NCBI GenBank assembly: GCA_035772735.1
Contig: JASDFA010000027.1
Span: 37,058,001 to 37,122,000 of the forward strand
Direction of reading: 5' to 3'
DNA length: 64,000 nt
Source of the DNA: Datura wrightii
Taxonomy: Eukaryota; Streptophyta; Magnoliopsida; Solanales; Solanaceae
Shown here piece after piece: positions 23,003-34,129 of the stretch. The notes beneath the pieces were generated by a model. That model worked only from the letters and a program-made list of their open reading frames with translations, was not told where the DNA came from and did no database searches. Position 1 is the stretch's first letter; each line of letters begins with the position of its first letter. The position numbers were made by a program, and so were the translations under genes.

Positions 23003-23434
23003 CTAATCAAGCCTCTCCTCCCCTGAAATACCCGGCTTTACAACCTCATGGTGTGACGGATTGCTTTCTCCTTTTGTAGGTGCTACAACGTGACTTTCAC
23101 TTGCATTTAAACACAGCTTCTCTAAATTGGCTTCGCTGGTATCAGCAACATTAGACGGGCCACTTCCACTTTCAGGTGTTTTAGGCAGTCTTTCTCCCAA
23201 CTCTGGAGCTGTATTGGGCAGGCCACTTCCATTTTCAGGTGTTTTAGGCAGCCTTTCTCCCGAGTCTAGAGCTGCTTCCATCTCCTCGTACGTGGAAATG
23301 ACTTGTCGAAGCTCATCATGAAGATTTAAAGCTTCAAACATCAACCCCTCATCCCCTGAGGTTGATTCCACAATTCTTTGTATAACTGTCAAAGACTGCT
23401 TGCAGTTCTCCAACATGCTGACTGCCAGATCATC
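23003..23434 (-). CDS. TOL: TOL exon 3: rest of GAT domain and C-terminus
   Basis: 432 bp including the stop TAG (residues 240-382). It begins GATGATCTGG after an acceptor reading TTACTGAAG. DDLAVSMLENCKQSLTVIQR and DEGLMFEALNLHDELRQVIS complete the GAT three-helix bundle, which binds ubiquitin. Residues 298-331 contain a 21-residue repeat in tandem (GERLPKTPENGSG, then GERLPKTPESGSG; bases 23260-23159). The tail after it is Ser/Glu-rich and disordered-looking. I see no clathrin box or EH-binding motif with confidence. Confidence 0.85.
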   Translation of the reverse strand, partial: DDLAVSMLENCKQSLTVIQRIVESTSGDEGLMFEALNLHDELRQVISTYEEMEAALDSGERLPKTPENGSGLPNTAPELGERLPKTPESGSGPSNVADTSEANLEKLCLNASESHVVAPTKGESNPSHHEVVKPGISGEERLD

Positions 23435-26400
23435 CTTCAGTAACACAAATTTATCAGCTCATTCATGTCTCAAAAGGTCACCCCACCCCTCAGAAGGCCT
23501 CCGAAAGAATTTGATAGAGACAGAGAGAGGGTGGCAGAGGAATTTCAATTTCTTCAATGGTTCATAAACTATGTTAAATCACACGCAAAAGGAAAGTTTC
23601 AACAACAGAATGTCTTTGGTAAAATTTAGCAACCTGGGTTGATCAACTTGATGTTTTGGCATATTTCCAATTGTTTTAATATCAATTGACTTTATTCTTA
23701 TCGTCCTTTGGGAGTTCTTAGTAGTAAATATCCCCAACTATGCTATTTACTTTTTTTGAGGACTGCTATTTACTTTTGTTGTTTAGAAAGCTAAAGAAAT
23801 GACTTGGAGCATTAAAGAGAACAACTTGAACGGAAAAGAAGCAAAACTTGGAAAAACCAAGAAGCTGTGCTATACGCGCGGTATAGCACAGGTATAGTGG
23901 AGAGTATAATTTTCCTGAGCCTGGAAGAGAAGTGCAACAGCACAGTTCAGCAGAAAAGCAACAAGTATAGTGCAAAGGTAAAATTTTGGGCGAAAATTCT
24001 GAGGGGTATTTTGATCCAAAAAGAATTTTTACTCAACTTACAAGCTTCATAACCCATTTTTTACGAGTTTCTAACTTGGAGGAACGCCAATGCATGGGGG
24101 AGCAGAAGAAGCAAAGAGAAGGGTTGGAGCTTGGAATCGGTTTATGAATTCCTTCTATTTCCTTTCATCTGTTGATTTCTATGTTGTTCTGGATGATTTG
24201 TGAGACTATTATTACCATGCTTGACTAACTTCCTTATTTCAACAGTTAGGGTACCTTGGCATGAACGTTGAAGTTGATATTAGTTCAATGAATTAGTTTA
24301 TGTATTTGGTTTATTTATTCAATCTCAGCGACTGATTCGGGTTATTTATTCCATCTTAGCAACCGAGCATAATTGTTTGATAGCTTGATCAACAATTAAA
24401 CTCTATCAATCGGTGTTGATTTGAACTTGAAAAGGAGATTTTTGATTTGCATAAAGGTTGAATAGAGTATATATTAGAGAAGTGATTTGAAAATAAGGAT
24501 AGAATATACCTATTTACCTCGGTCATCCATTTGTTACGGAAATTATTAGGGATTATTTGGTTGTTGGGTTTGTTCTTTTTTAGATATGGTTGTTGGTTAG
24601 AGAGGAGTTATTCATGCATAAAATCAGCATAACTTTGAATGTTGTTTGGTTACAAAAGTGAGGAAAAATAATACACACAAAGAATCTAGCATAAGTCATA
24701 CATTTTTTGGTTGGTTTTTTCAATTTCCACATAAAATATAGCATTGCTAATACAATGTTTGATTCATGTTTTTATTTGGATAACTAATATATGTATAAAT
24801 TATGAGGGAATCTATGTATTATTTTATGCAGAATGGAAGGTGGAATAACTAATATATGAATAACTAATCCTTGTATTACTAATAGAGGCATAACTCTACC
24901 CAGCAACCAACGACCTGTTGGTGCATTTATCTCTACCAAATAGAATTATAGGGTTTAGAATAACTTGAAAAGACAAGTAGAAATTGGAAGATTTCTATGA
25001 GTTAAATTAGTCATGTAGGTTTACAATCCAGATAAATTAAAGACTCGAAAAATTTGAAGACTTTAGCAGGATTGTCAAGTGAACACCATAACTATAGAAG
25101 CATTCATTCAAGTAATTCATTATTATTTGCAACTCTTAGTTTTTCAAGTCAACAAATAACCTTCTAACCTTTCTTAATTAGATAATTAGAATTAGTTTAA
25201 TTTAGTTAAAAGTTAATCAAAAGTTCCCATAGGAACGAGACTTGATTCCCCCTTATTATTTATTGATAGTGTATTCTTGCATGTGCGTTTTAGGACAATA
25301 CAACTCAGTAGTGATGTCGATCAGAATTAAGCATTTATCCCATTTGTAGGTCAGTTTATTTTATCACCAGACTATTGTTCTTGTATAAGCTTGCCAAGGC
25401 AAGAGAGGAGAGGGCCTGAGACCTGAACCAAGTGAAGTGCATTAAAGCCGAGGAAGGCCAGGAATTGGTGGAAGACACACACATTGGACGAAGATGACAG
25501 ACTTACTTCCATAAACTTTTGAATGAAGAAGGGGACAGGAATATTGTGAGGAGTGATTTAAAGAGCACTCTGAGAGTTGTAGAGAGTTTGGATATTGTAG
25601 GAATATCAAGCTTGAGGAGGTTAAGGAGGTTTATTCATAAGATAGAGATGGGGTAGGGCGACCGGGCCAGACGAGATCCCGGTGGATTTCTGGAAGAGCA
25701 CAGATTTAACAAGTATGGAGTAGCTGGAGTGGCTAACTAGGTTGTTTAACGTCATTTTTAGGACATCAAAAATGCCCGAAGAATGAAGATGGAGTACAAT
25801 GGTCTTGTTGTAAGAACAAGGGTGATCTTCAGAATTACAACAATTATAGGGATATCAAGTTACTCACACTATGAAAGTTTGGGAGAGGGGGTGGAGATAA
25901 GGAAGAGGAGTGTGGCTATCACCGAGAACCAATTTGGTTTCATACTGTGGCGTTCGACAACAGAAGTCATACATCTCGTATAAAGAATGATGGAACATTA
26001 TAGGGAAAGGAAGAAGGACTTACATATGTTGTTCGTTGACCTAGAAAAAGCTTACGACAGAGTCCCTAGAGAGTTCTTGGAGATGTTTGGTTGTTACACC
26101 CCGTAGGTTCTTGAAATTTAACAGACGCGTTTCTTACGTAGGTCGAGAGTTTTGCAGTACGACGCATACGGAGAAGAGCTTGGAGGTTGAGTATACGAGC
26201 ACGTCATTGAGCGAGCAGGAAGCCCGGCTGCGAGGGCCAGCGCACTGGGAGGCGCGGCGCGGCACCCTCCCTGACGCGTTGGCCAGCACGGGGCCCCCCC
26301 TGCCACCGCCCTGCACTTGTATATGAGCCTTCCTAGTTCAATTCAAATCATTTGCAAACATTTCCTTCGATCAAAATAGAGAGGGCAATGTGGGTTTTGA

Positions 26401-29400
26401 GTATTTTCATCAAATACGCTATCAAACGCCGTCCAAACGCAAATTAACTTTAGGTAACAAGTCCTAAGCCCACGAGAAGCAGTTCTACGGAGTTATTTCT
26501 CAAAAATTTGCCCGGCGTATCGAAATCCCGTTGAGTAAAGGTTGTCGGAATTACTTCAAATTGAATCCTAAACGGCCATAGGCAACAGGTAAGCATTTCT
26601 CCCTTCTGAACTCTCGAGAAATTGTGGGTTTTCGCAGAGTTATTCATAATTGAATTATAGTTGATAATACTATTGAAAGATATTGTTATTGGTCGAATTT
26701 AGTATTGAAACTAGCCATATTCTCTCAGTATAAGGACTGCAGTTGAGTGGAACTGTTGGCTTTAGGTTGGAACTAATCAGTTAAATGAGAATCGGCATTC
26801 GAGGTATGTTAATGCTTATTCCTTCGGCAAGTTATTCTCGTCGTACAATGATACGACTTATGTTTTGAGCACAGACAACGATCCTAAATGTTGTAATTAC
26901 CTATTGCTAGTCTATAAGGTCCATGTATGTCGTGGTTAGCTGTTATCAATACATTATGATTACATATGTTGTGGCTAGCTGCTAGAAAACACATTAAGAG
27001 TATATTGCAGTATCCCTCGCCGGGAAAGAAAGAGGTTAAGGGTGACTCATGCTCGAAGCATCATAGAAACTCCTATGTCCTTCTGTTCACTGGGTTAGTA
27101 GAAACAATGTTTTGCTGTTATGCCTAGGCTTCAGAAGTTTGTGGATAATAGTTGGGCCTGAGTTAGTAATATTATAGTATTACCTCCAGGCTAAGAGTTA
27201 TAATAAGCTGCCTATGGAAGGTTAGGGGTGACTGCTCAGGAGTATATCCGATTGGTAGCAGCCCCACAGTTGTTCTACGCAGAGGGCAAGTATTCTAGAG
27301 TAAGCCTATTGTGGTCAGTTGCTACGAATAGAATTGAGAAGACAATGATGACATAGTAACCCTCATCAGAATTAACCCTAGCTTGATTGGTTTTCCCTTA
27401 CGACGTTTGGTTTGTTGGATATTGTTGCTTATAGGGGCAGTATGATGTCCAAAAGGAGTAGATTGAGGCCGTGAGGGCCATATTGAGTTTCACCAGATTG
27501 AGGCCGTGAGGGCCGACCCAGTTACAGCAATTACATTATGATCCATACTCGAGCCAAGGCTCGGGATCCAGTTAGAGCAGATACATTATGACCCATACTC
27601 GAGCCAAGGCTCGAGGTCCAGCTACAGCAGTTACATTATGGCCCATAGTCGAGCCAAGGCTCGGGGTCCAATTATAGCAGCTACAGTATGATCCATAGTT
27701 GAGCCAAGGCTCGGGATCTAGTCACAACAGTCACACGATGACCCATAGTCGAGCCAAGGCTCGAGGTTCTACAACAGATACAATTACAGGAGCCTAGATG
27801 GCTCAGATACAGTTACAGTTACTTGCAGAATCTACGGGGTACCACTAGGGGTATATAGACTGATTGGCACCTGCCGAAGCTTATTGGGGCCCAGGTAGGT
27901 TATTCTATGTTGCTTGTACCTTCCCGACTTATGGGGGCCAGGTTAGGTTCTTGTGTGTATATTTGTCTGCTAGCTGTAGTTTATGAATTAATAATCGTAC
28001 AGTTTCAGCTCATACACGTGTAGTGATTTACTAGATGCAGGTTATGGAAAGGAAAGCTTACAGGTTAACTTTTAGCCCCTACTACTGTTCATTTTCAGTT
28101 TTTACCAGTTTTAGTCAGCTCCTGTTATTGCCTTACATATTCGGTACATATTGTACTGACACCCAGCTATGGGGCGCTGCATACTTGCTTGCAAGTTTAG
28201 ACAGACAAAATTCAGGACCTCCGTTAGCAGCTATTTGGAGTCAGCAGACTAGCCAGCTCCTTTCAGCCTGAGCTGCCAGGTTGTAGAAGTTACCTGTCTT
28301 TTATTGTATAGGTTTGGGTAGGTCGGGGCCCTGTCCCGACCAATATTCTCATTCTTAGAGGCTTGCAGACTACAGTCTTCAGTTAGTTGATTGATATTGG
28401 CCGTGTGGGGCCCATGTATGTCTTAATTTACATGTTGGCCGTGTGAGGCCTAGTATAGCTGTCTGCTTTCATTCCAGTTATAACTAGACAGCATGGTGGT
28501 CTTGTCGGCCGGCATAGGATCCCTGTTATTGCATTGCTCTTAGTTAGCTGTTTTCTTTATTAGCTGTTTTCTTTACAAGTGGCCTTGTCGGCCAGAGGCT
28601 GTATTTCCAGCCGAAATATAGCTCGCCGATTTCTTGACTTAAGTTATAGTCGTGCACCAAAAGTGCACAAGGCCAGTCAAGTTACTCCAGATCCAGTGTG
28701 GCACTAGATGCCAGTCATGCCTCCCAAGGTGGGGCGTGACATTGGTGGCTAAAGGTGTACTCGTAACTTACATTAGGGCAATTAAGAAGATGTACAATGG
28801 AGCCAAGACTCGAGTAAAGACAATGGGAAGAAACTCGAATCACTTCCTAGTCGTGATGGGTTTGTACCAGGAATCAACTATTAGCCCATTTGTATTTGAT
28901 TTGATGATGGATGAACTGACGCGGCATATCTAAGTTGAGGTGTCGTGGTGTATGTTATTTGCAGATGACATAGTTTTGATTGATGAGAAACATGACAAAG
29001 TTAACGATAGGCCAGAGGTTTGGAGACAAACCCTGAAGTCTAACAAGTTCAGGTTGAGTAGGACTAAAATAGAATACTTGGCGTGTAAGTTCAGTGATGT
29101 AACTCGCATGATTTGGAAGTAAGAATTGATACACAAGTCATCTCCGAGAAAGGAAGTTTCAAGTATATGAAGTTGATAATTAAAGGAAATGGGGAGATTA
29201 ACAATGATATTACACATCATATTGGAGCAAGTCGATGAAATAGAAGTTCACATCTGGTATCTTGTGTGATAAAATTGTGCCACCAAAATTTAAAATTGAA
29301 GTTTTATAATGGTCAAACCAGCTATGTTGTATGGGGCGGAGTATTGGCCTGTCAAGAACTCGCGCATTCAAAAAATAGGAGCAGTTGAATGAGGATGTTG

Positions 29401-32400
29401 AGATGAATGTATGGGTTTACTAGAAGAGCTAGGATCAAGAACAAAGATATTCAAAACAATGTGGGAGTGGCTTCCGTAGTGGACAAGATGAGAGAGGCGA
29501 GGCTGAGATGGTTCGGACGTATGAAGAGAAGATACAGAGATGCCCCAGTGAGGAGGTGTGAGGGATTGGCTATGATGGGTATAAGGAGGGTAGGGGTAGG
29601 TGGGCATAGCAAACCTCTAACTCACTAAGGACATGACCCTACATAGAAAGATGTGGAGATTGAGAATTAGGAAGGTTAGTAGGTAGTTGAGCGTTATCGA
29701 GTCCCCTTATCAATTGCTCTATCATATTCTTTGATTTTAGTCTTACTTGATGTTTTCATTGCTTCAATTATCGTATTATTTGTTATTGCTACTTGTTCTT
29801 TTCTTAATTGTTTCCAGCATGACTTCTTTACTACCATATTTGTTTTACATACGTGATTTTTGTTATGTCTTACTTGAGCCGAGCGTCTATTGAAAACAGT
29901 CTCCCTGCCCAGACCCCACTTGTGGGATCACACTGGATATGTTGTTATTGTACTATTGTTCTTGCTTTTCACTTTTTAATATTTTTAATTTATAATGTTG
30001 GTGTCGGGGCCACTTTTGATGGATGATCATGAGGGATTCAAGGAATTTCTTTTCTATTCTTCTGCTGCCATGTATGTTCTTATCCTTAAATTCCAATAAC
30101 AGAGCACTTCGACTAGTCTACCAAGTAGCTGTTACTTCACTTATAAAATTTGATCATATTCAAGTTTTACAGATAATTATACTTACCGATCATGAGGGAT
30201 TCAAGGAATTTCTTTTCTATTCTTCTGCTGCCATGTATGTTCTTATCCTTAAATTCCATAATAGTGCACTTCGACTAGTCTACCAAGTAGCTGTTACTTC
30301 ACTTATAAAATTTGATCATATTCAAGTTTTACAGATAATTATACTTACCTCCTTTCCATTTTGTGATTAGTCAAGGAACCTTCGGGTAGCTTCAAAGTTT
30401 TACTAACATTCCCGATTCAATACTGCAAGCCTTAACTAATTGTGTAAGTTTAAATGGGTCATTCTCAACGTTAGCAATGAAGCATCATACTATGTTTACT
30501 TTCATTTTAAAAGTAAACTTAGTAAATATACTTGATTTGTTTCTTATTAGTACAGGTTACCTAATAAATCTTATTGTTAATGTACCACAAAATATACTTC
30601 CTCTCCATATCATTGATTTTGAACAATTAATGAGCATTACTAGGAATTGTTACATTTTCACAATATAGTATTAATGACTATTATGTCACTATAAACTGAT
30701 TGTGCTTAAGGGAAGTGCTTCTTCCAAGACACTCGGAAAATGGGGACTGATAATCACGACAATACTCTAATCAAAAGATAATTGCTGAAAAGTCTTTAAA
30801 TTTAAAAGTCAATATGAGTTAGAAAAAGGGAGGTTTTGGTGATGTCATCTTAAACAAAAGAGAAGGTTGGTGTAATTCTGAAAAGTAAAGAGGAGGTCCT
30901 TGGGCATTAAGAACTTAGAGATTGCACAACAAAAGTCTATTGAAGAAATGGCTATGGAGGTTCAATCCAGAGGACAATCACTATGGAGAAGATTCATTTC
31001 CGAGAAATATGGGATGCTAACTATTTTTAATTAAACTAGAGGGGAGGTCTACTTATTTTGTTAAACTGGAGGATGAGAGGTCTAAGATATTGAGGAAAAT
31101 AGTTTTAGAAAAAGATACTGACCCAAAATAAAAACAAAACCTTATGCGCTGAAAGTGAATAAATTGTAAGAAATAGAGGCGAAAGATATTAGGAGAAAAA
31201 TGTAGTTGCGGTGTTAACTTCACATAGAAGTTGGTTAAAGAAAAATAAAAGAAAAGGAGTTGGGGCCCATGTCTAAAACTTTGGTTCCTTAAGGGAATCA
31301 AGTAGACCATATATACATCTTATACAATTTTTCTGTACTGACTTGGTGTTCAATAATGAAATCTGTTAACTTATCACCCAGAAAGAGAAAAAGACTGACA
31401 TTGTTTCCTAGTGGAATCAGCAATGAACAACATTGTTGCTAATTGGAAATTAACTTGCTTTAGAGTTGTAACTTCAATTCTTTCAGAAATTCGTGCAGCA
31501 AATTCAAGAAGAGTCATATACATATCTGCTACATATTCTCTTATTGTTATTAATAAAAATTTGTTTACTTTACAAAGAAGAAAACCCCATTGGTTCTTTT
31601 TTGAACCAGAGTCAAACAAACTATTTGCTCATAGGAAGCTTACTTGTAACTTCCATTGTTTCAGAAATTATGCAGCAAATTCAAGAACATGATAGTTCAG
31701 CAGGTTAAGATGTAGCCGTCATGTTTTTTCCAGATAAGTAAATGTAGCCCTCATGTTAAATTAATATAACAAGAGTTTCTTCAATTTTCAACTTGGTTCA
31801 AGAGGCATTTCACAGGGGGATGAGCTATGAGTCCTAACTCCTACTACTATATAGTAAAATATCATAGATGATTGAAAAATTTTGAACAGTGGTAGTCAAA
31901 GTAATGAGGTAACAAAACTTGGTGTCAGAATAACTGGAATAGAAGAAGTGGAAGAAACAAAGGGCAGAGGACCACAGTGAACTAAAAATCTACAACTTAG
32001 TGAAGCATAACCAACAAAATGGAGGAGTTAAGAGAGTCACCTTAATGGGCTTTGGTTCAACTTCAGAATTCAATATGCTGGAAAGGATCTCAAGACTGTT
32101 CCGTGTTACTACAAGAAATTCCTTCTTCTCTTCGACGGATTCACCAGTGGAAGTGTTATGCTCATGATTCCGCGACCCTGTATTAGGAATAGGGTAGCTT
32201 TCAGGTGGTGAGAGTAGCTGCTCATTCATATGCGACTCCAGGGGATATTGCCTCTTCAAGTTCTGTAAAAAAAATGAAAGAAAGTTGAGCTTCTTTATCC
32301 TTTGGATAGACAAGGCACGGAATATGCAAATGTAAATTAAGCCATGAATTCAAAGATCACTTGCTAGTCTACCAACATGCATCAAAGTCCATCTAGTCTG

Positions 32401-34129
32401 ATTTTAGAAGTTAGTAAATCATGTCATAAGTTGCACCTAAATGGTCTGCCATGTGCAGCCTCACCCCCTCCTCTAAAGGTCAAATCTGTTCGACCAGAAA
32501 GTAGTTTCCACCAGGTGAACACTAAAATGGAAAAGAGTAAGCTGCACCGCAGACACGTCCATGGAAAGGCATAAAACTGAATATTTACCATACAAAAGAA
32601 TCAAGCAATAAGCAAAACAATGTGATGCGAGCATTTTGACAGCATCTCCAACAAGCATAATCAACAATTACGACAATAATGCTCCTTAGACCTTGCAGAG
32701 ACATTGTTACGACCATATATTATCCACTGTTAACTAACATGTTGTCTTGTCCCTGACATCTACATCTAATAGAGGAAAACAGACTTTTAACCCTTGCTAT
32801 TTCTATCCCTAAACAACACCTCCTATCCCACGTCTTCTCTCTCTCACCTCAAAAAAATTTAATCTAAGAAAATAAATTAAACAATGACAGAATTCTTTAG
32901 TTGCATGAGCAAAAAGCCAACTTGAGATATTGCCTCGAGATGCCTATTTTCTAGTCCATTAATATTTGCACAGTCCTACCATATAAATTTCAAACCATTA
33001 TCTCTTTTGCTTCTGGTGCTAAACCCAGCCCAAATGAACCCCCTATGTAAGGCTGATATAAACAAATGTTTAACACATGTCTGTACCTCTAGTTTTAAAA
33101 ATCCCTGATTTGCCTTAAAAAGGGATTAATTAGAGAAAAATAGTATTGAAATGATTAGGATCCAAACAGAGCGGAATGATTATAAGGAATTCGTATAGCC
33201 AACTCTAACTTTGTTAGGACTGACGCATTATTGATTGATTGAATGTTGGCAAGTGCTGCTACAAGATATTTCAAACATAATAAGCAAGCATGATAAAAAT
33301 AAGAGAAGAACAACAACAATCCATAAAAGGAAATAACGGATGACACAAGGCATGTCAAACATCATCAAAAGTAGAAATATTACTATACACAAGGTTCAAG
33401 AAACAATTGATAATAATCAGAAATCTATGACAACAGGTACTTGGCCTTTCCACTGGCACAAATAGGTACACCAGGTACACAACAGAACCATATAGCTTAT
33501 ATAAGTAATATAACCTTAAGATTCACTAATTGAAGTAAGAACATGCATTAATCATTGAGAGATAAATGTTTACTTGAAAAAACATGTACTACAATCAATA
33601 CAAACATTTCCTGAAAAATAGACTAGGGTCTTACCATGTAAGTTTGCCGAAACACCGGCAAGTAGCTAAGGTCCTCGGATTCACCCCAAGCAGTAATAAG
33701 CTCCATAGCCTTAATGCGATTCCCACTGTGAGTTTTAGGATCATCAATCATTTTAACCATATCATCCAACACCTTTTCAGACGCCACTTCTGAAAACACT
33801 TTCTCGCAATTGGAGGTACAAGTCTCCAGCAAATCCAAACTCAGCCTCTGTGTCACCGGGCTCTTGGACAAAACTAGCTTCTTCTTAATCGCTTTTACGA
33901 TTTCCGTCCCGTTGAACTCCTCACTGTTGATCATCCCGCAAATTCGTAGGTTCAAGCTCCAATTAGGCTCCTCCATAGTCTCTAAAGTGGCTTCGTCTAC
34001 CATTTTGGATTCTGGGGTTGGGCCTTGAAGAATTTCTTTCATTTTTGCGCTTACCATTCTGCTCATTTGGGCTCCTCCTGTCTTCAATCGTTCGCCCAGT
34101 GATGAAGAAGCCATTTTCAGTTTATCCAT
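23003..34129 (-). CDS. TOL: TOM1-like (TOL) VHS/GAT-domain protein, three coding exons
   Basis: Exons 34129-33635, 32262-32041 and 23434-23003 (minus strand) join in phase 0 at GT..AG borders and encode 382 residues without a stop, close to the roughly 380-410 residues I recall for Arabidopsis TOL1/TOL2. Residues about 45-170 form a VHS domain, 209-293 a GAT domain, and the C-terminus is low-complexity. TOL proteins bind ubiquitinated plasma-membrane cargo on endosomes and pass it to ESCRT, doing the ESCRT-0 job in plants (established for the family). The start codon context AAACATGG is good, and MDKLK matches the TOL1/TOL2 N-terminus as I remember it. Intron 1 is about 1.4 kb; intron 2 is about 8.6 kb and full of transposons. 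Which paralogue it is, and whether an upstream non-coding exon exists, cannot be told from here. Confidence 0.88.
23866..23890. repeat. hairpin in TOL intron 2
   Basis: Perfect 10-bp arms TGTGCTATAC and GTATAGCACA flank the 5-base loop GCGCG. It is followed within 20 bases by further GTATAG words. Its role is unknown. Confidence 0.85.
24550..24913. mobile_element. probable MITE in TOL intron 2
   Basis: The left end GGGATTATTTGGTTGTTGGG and the right end CCCAGCAACCAACGACC form imperfect inverted repeats around an AT-rich, ORF-free interior with many ATAACTAATAT words. TTA precedes the left end, which would suit a PIF/Harbinger-type element, but I could not confirm the right-hand TSD. Confidence 0.45.
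25430..26086 (+). pseudogene. LINE reverse transcriptase, 5' part, frameshifted
   Basis: Reading with frame changes gives recognisable blocks: a GPDEIPVDFWK-like start at about 25660, an EEWRWSTMVL-like block at about 25780, YRDIKLLTL-like text, RSVAITENQFGF at about 25905, and LHMLFVDLEKAYDRVPREF at about 26020. It stops at the solo LTR. These are finger and palm blocks of the plant RTE-clade RT. Confidence 0.75.
26092..28741 (+). mobile_element. solo gypsy LTR (2650 bp) inside the LINE
   Basis: Starts TGTTACACCCCGTAGGTTC and ends GGTGGGGCGTGACA. It is flanked by perfect 5-bp target duplications TTGGT (26087-26091 and 28742-28746), and LINE coding text continues on both sides. No internal region is present, so it is a solo LTR formed by LTR-LTR recombination. 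A related sequence is at 40593-43957 (minus) and 46130-48713 (plus); all share the CCCCG..start, GGCCGTGTGGGGCC- and CTTGTCGGCC-like words and a GGGGYGTGAYA end. Confidence 0.93.
27520..27775 (+). repeat. five-copy 50-bp tandem array with GAGCCAAGGCTC palindrome
   Basis: GAGCCAAGGCTCG recurs at 27551, 27601, 27651, 27701 and 27751, an exact 50-bp period. The core CGAGCCAAGGCTCG is a short inverted repeat in each unit. Part of the solo LTR. Confidence 0.95.
28747..29630 (+). pseudogene. LINE reverse transcriptase, 3' part with FADD box
   Basis: After the solo LTR the frame resumes with AKGVLVTYIRAIKKMYNGAK, then SNHFLVVMGLYQESTISPFV (the family usually has HQGS here) and MMDELTRHI with a stop. 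The catalytic CMLFADDIVLIDE follows, then SRTKIEYLACKFSDVT. After another break come RARIKNKDIQNNVGVASVVD and KMREARLRWFGRMKRRYRDA. Several stops prevent translation. Confidence 0.8.
30026..30350 (+). repeat. 162-bp tandem duplication in TOL intron 2
   Basis: GATCATGAGGGATTCAAGGA..ATTATACTTACC occurs twice head to tail (about 30026-30187 and 30188-30350) with only a few differences, mostly in CCAATAACAGAGC against CCATAATAGTGC. Short open frames through both copies are a by-product. Confidence 0.95.
30893..31034 (+). pseudogene. L1-type LINE RT C-terminal fragment
   Basis: Plus-strand reading gives LGIKNLEIAQQKSIEEMAME, then VQSRGQSLWRRFISEKYGML and a stop. This matches the region before the zinc-binding domain of plant L1 RTs (GGLGIRNL..LWRRVI..KYG) as I remember it. 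It is short, and no other part is visible nearby. Confidence 0.6.
32041..32262 (-). CDS. TOL: TOL exon 2: linker and start of the GAT domain
   Basis: 222 bp, 74 codons (residues 166-239). It begins AAC after the acceptor TTTTACAG and ends AAG before the donor GTGACT. It encodes a Pro/Ser-rich linker containing LLSPPESYPIPNTG, and then EEKKEFLVVTRNSLEILSSI, the first GAT helix. The frame is open throughout and joins both neighbours in phase 0. Confidence 0.85.
32263..33634 (-). other. TOL: TOL intron 1 (about 1.4 kb)
   Basis: Donor GTAAGA at 33634-33629, acceptor TTTTACAG at 32263-32270. No repeat or gene recognised inside it. Confidence 0.8.
33635..34129 (-). CDS. TOL: TOL exon 1: N-terminus and most of the VHS domain
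   Basis: 495 bp, 165 codons. Encodes GGAQMSRMVSAKMKEILQGP, SKMVDEATLETMEEPNWSLN, EEFNGTEIVKAIKKKL and CEKVFSEVASEKVLDDMVKM up to FRQTYM. It ends in ATG followed by the donor GTAAGA. The VHS fold binds ubiquitin and contributes to membrane cargo recognition. In TOL proteins I recall, YLPVFxQTYM also marks an exon end, which supports this border. Confidence 0.88.

Larger units (their letters stand above)
25386..29965 (+). mobile_element. RTE-type LINE, 5'-truncated, split by a solo LTR
   Basis: Two LINE pieces (25386-26091 and 28742-29965) lie on the same strand and continue one another. The 5' piece encodes the RT upstream region (ATGPDEIP- and MPEEWRW-like text, NQFGF, DLEKAYDRVPRE). The 3' piece has YIRAIKKMYNGAKTRVKTMG, LFADDIVLIDE (the FADD catalytic box at about 28960) and VASVVDKMREARLRWFGRMK. 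The 3' end runs CCACTTGTGGGATCACACTG, then ATATGTTGTTATTG. Frameshifts and stops make it inactive. The endonuclease domain is missing, so it was truncated at the 5' end, as is usual for LINEs. Confidence 0.85.
23435..32040 (-). other. TOL: TOL intron 2 (about 8.6 kb), loaded with transposable elements
   Basis: The donor is GTGACT at 32040 and the acceptor AG is at 23436-23435. It contains a GC-centred hairpin (23866-23890), a MITE (24550-24913), a LINE split by a solo LTR (25386-29965), a 162-bp tandem duplication (30026-30350), an L1-like RT fragment (30893-31034) and two 45-bp direct repeats (about 31465-31512 and 31642-31687). The inserts run opposite to the gene or lack a coding role. Confidence 0.8.

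Noticed and set aside
26087..26326. Open frames rich in Ala, Arg and Pro in the solo LTR
   Set aside because: GC-rich LTR leader, open on both strands; composition explains them.
27520..27775. Regular 50-bp units with palindromes, looking like a CRISPR array
   Set aside because: The whole unit is repeated, not a short repeat with unique spacers, and it lies in a plant LTR.
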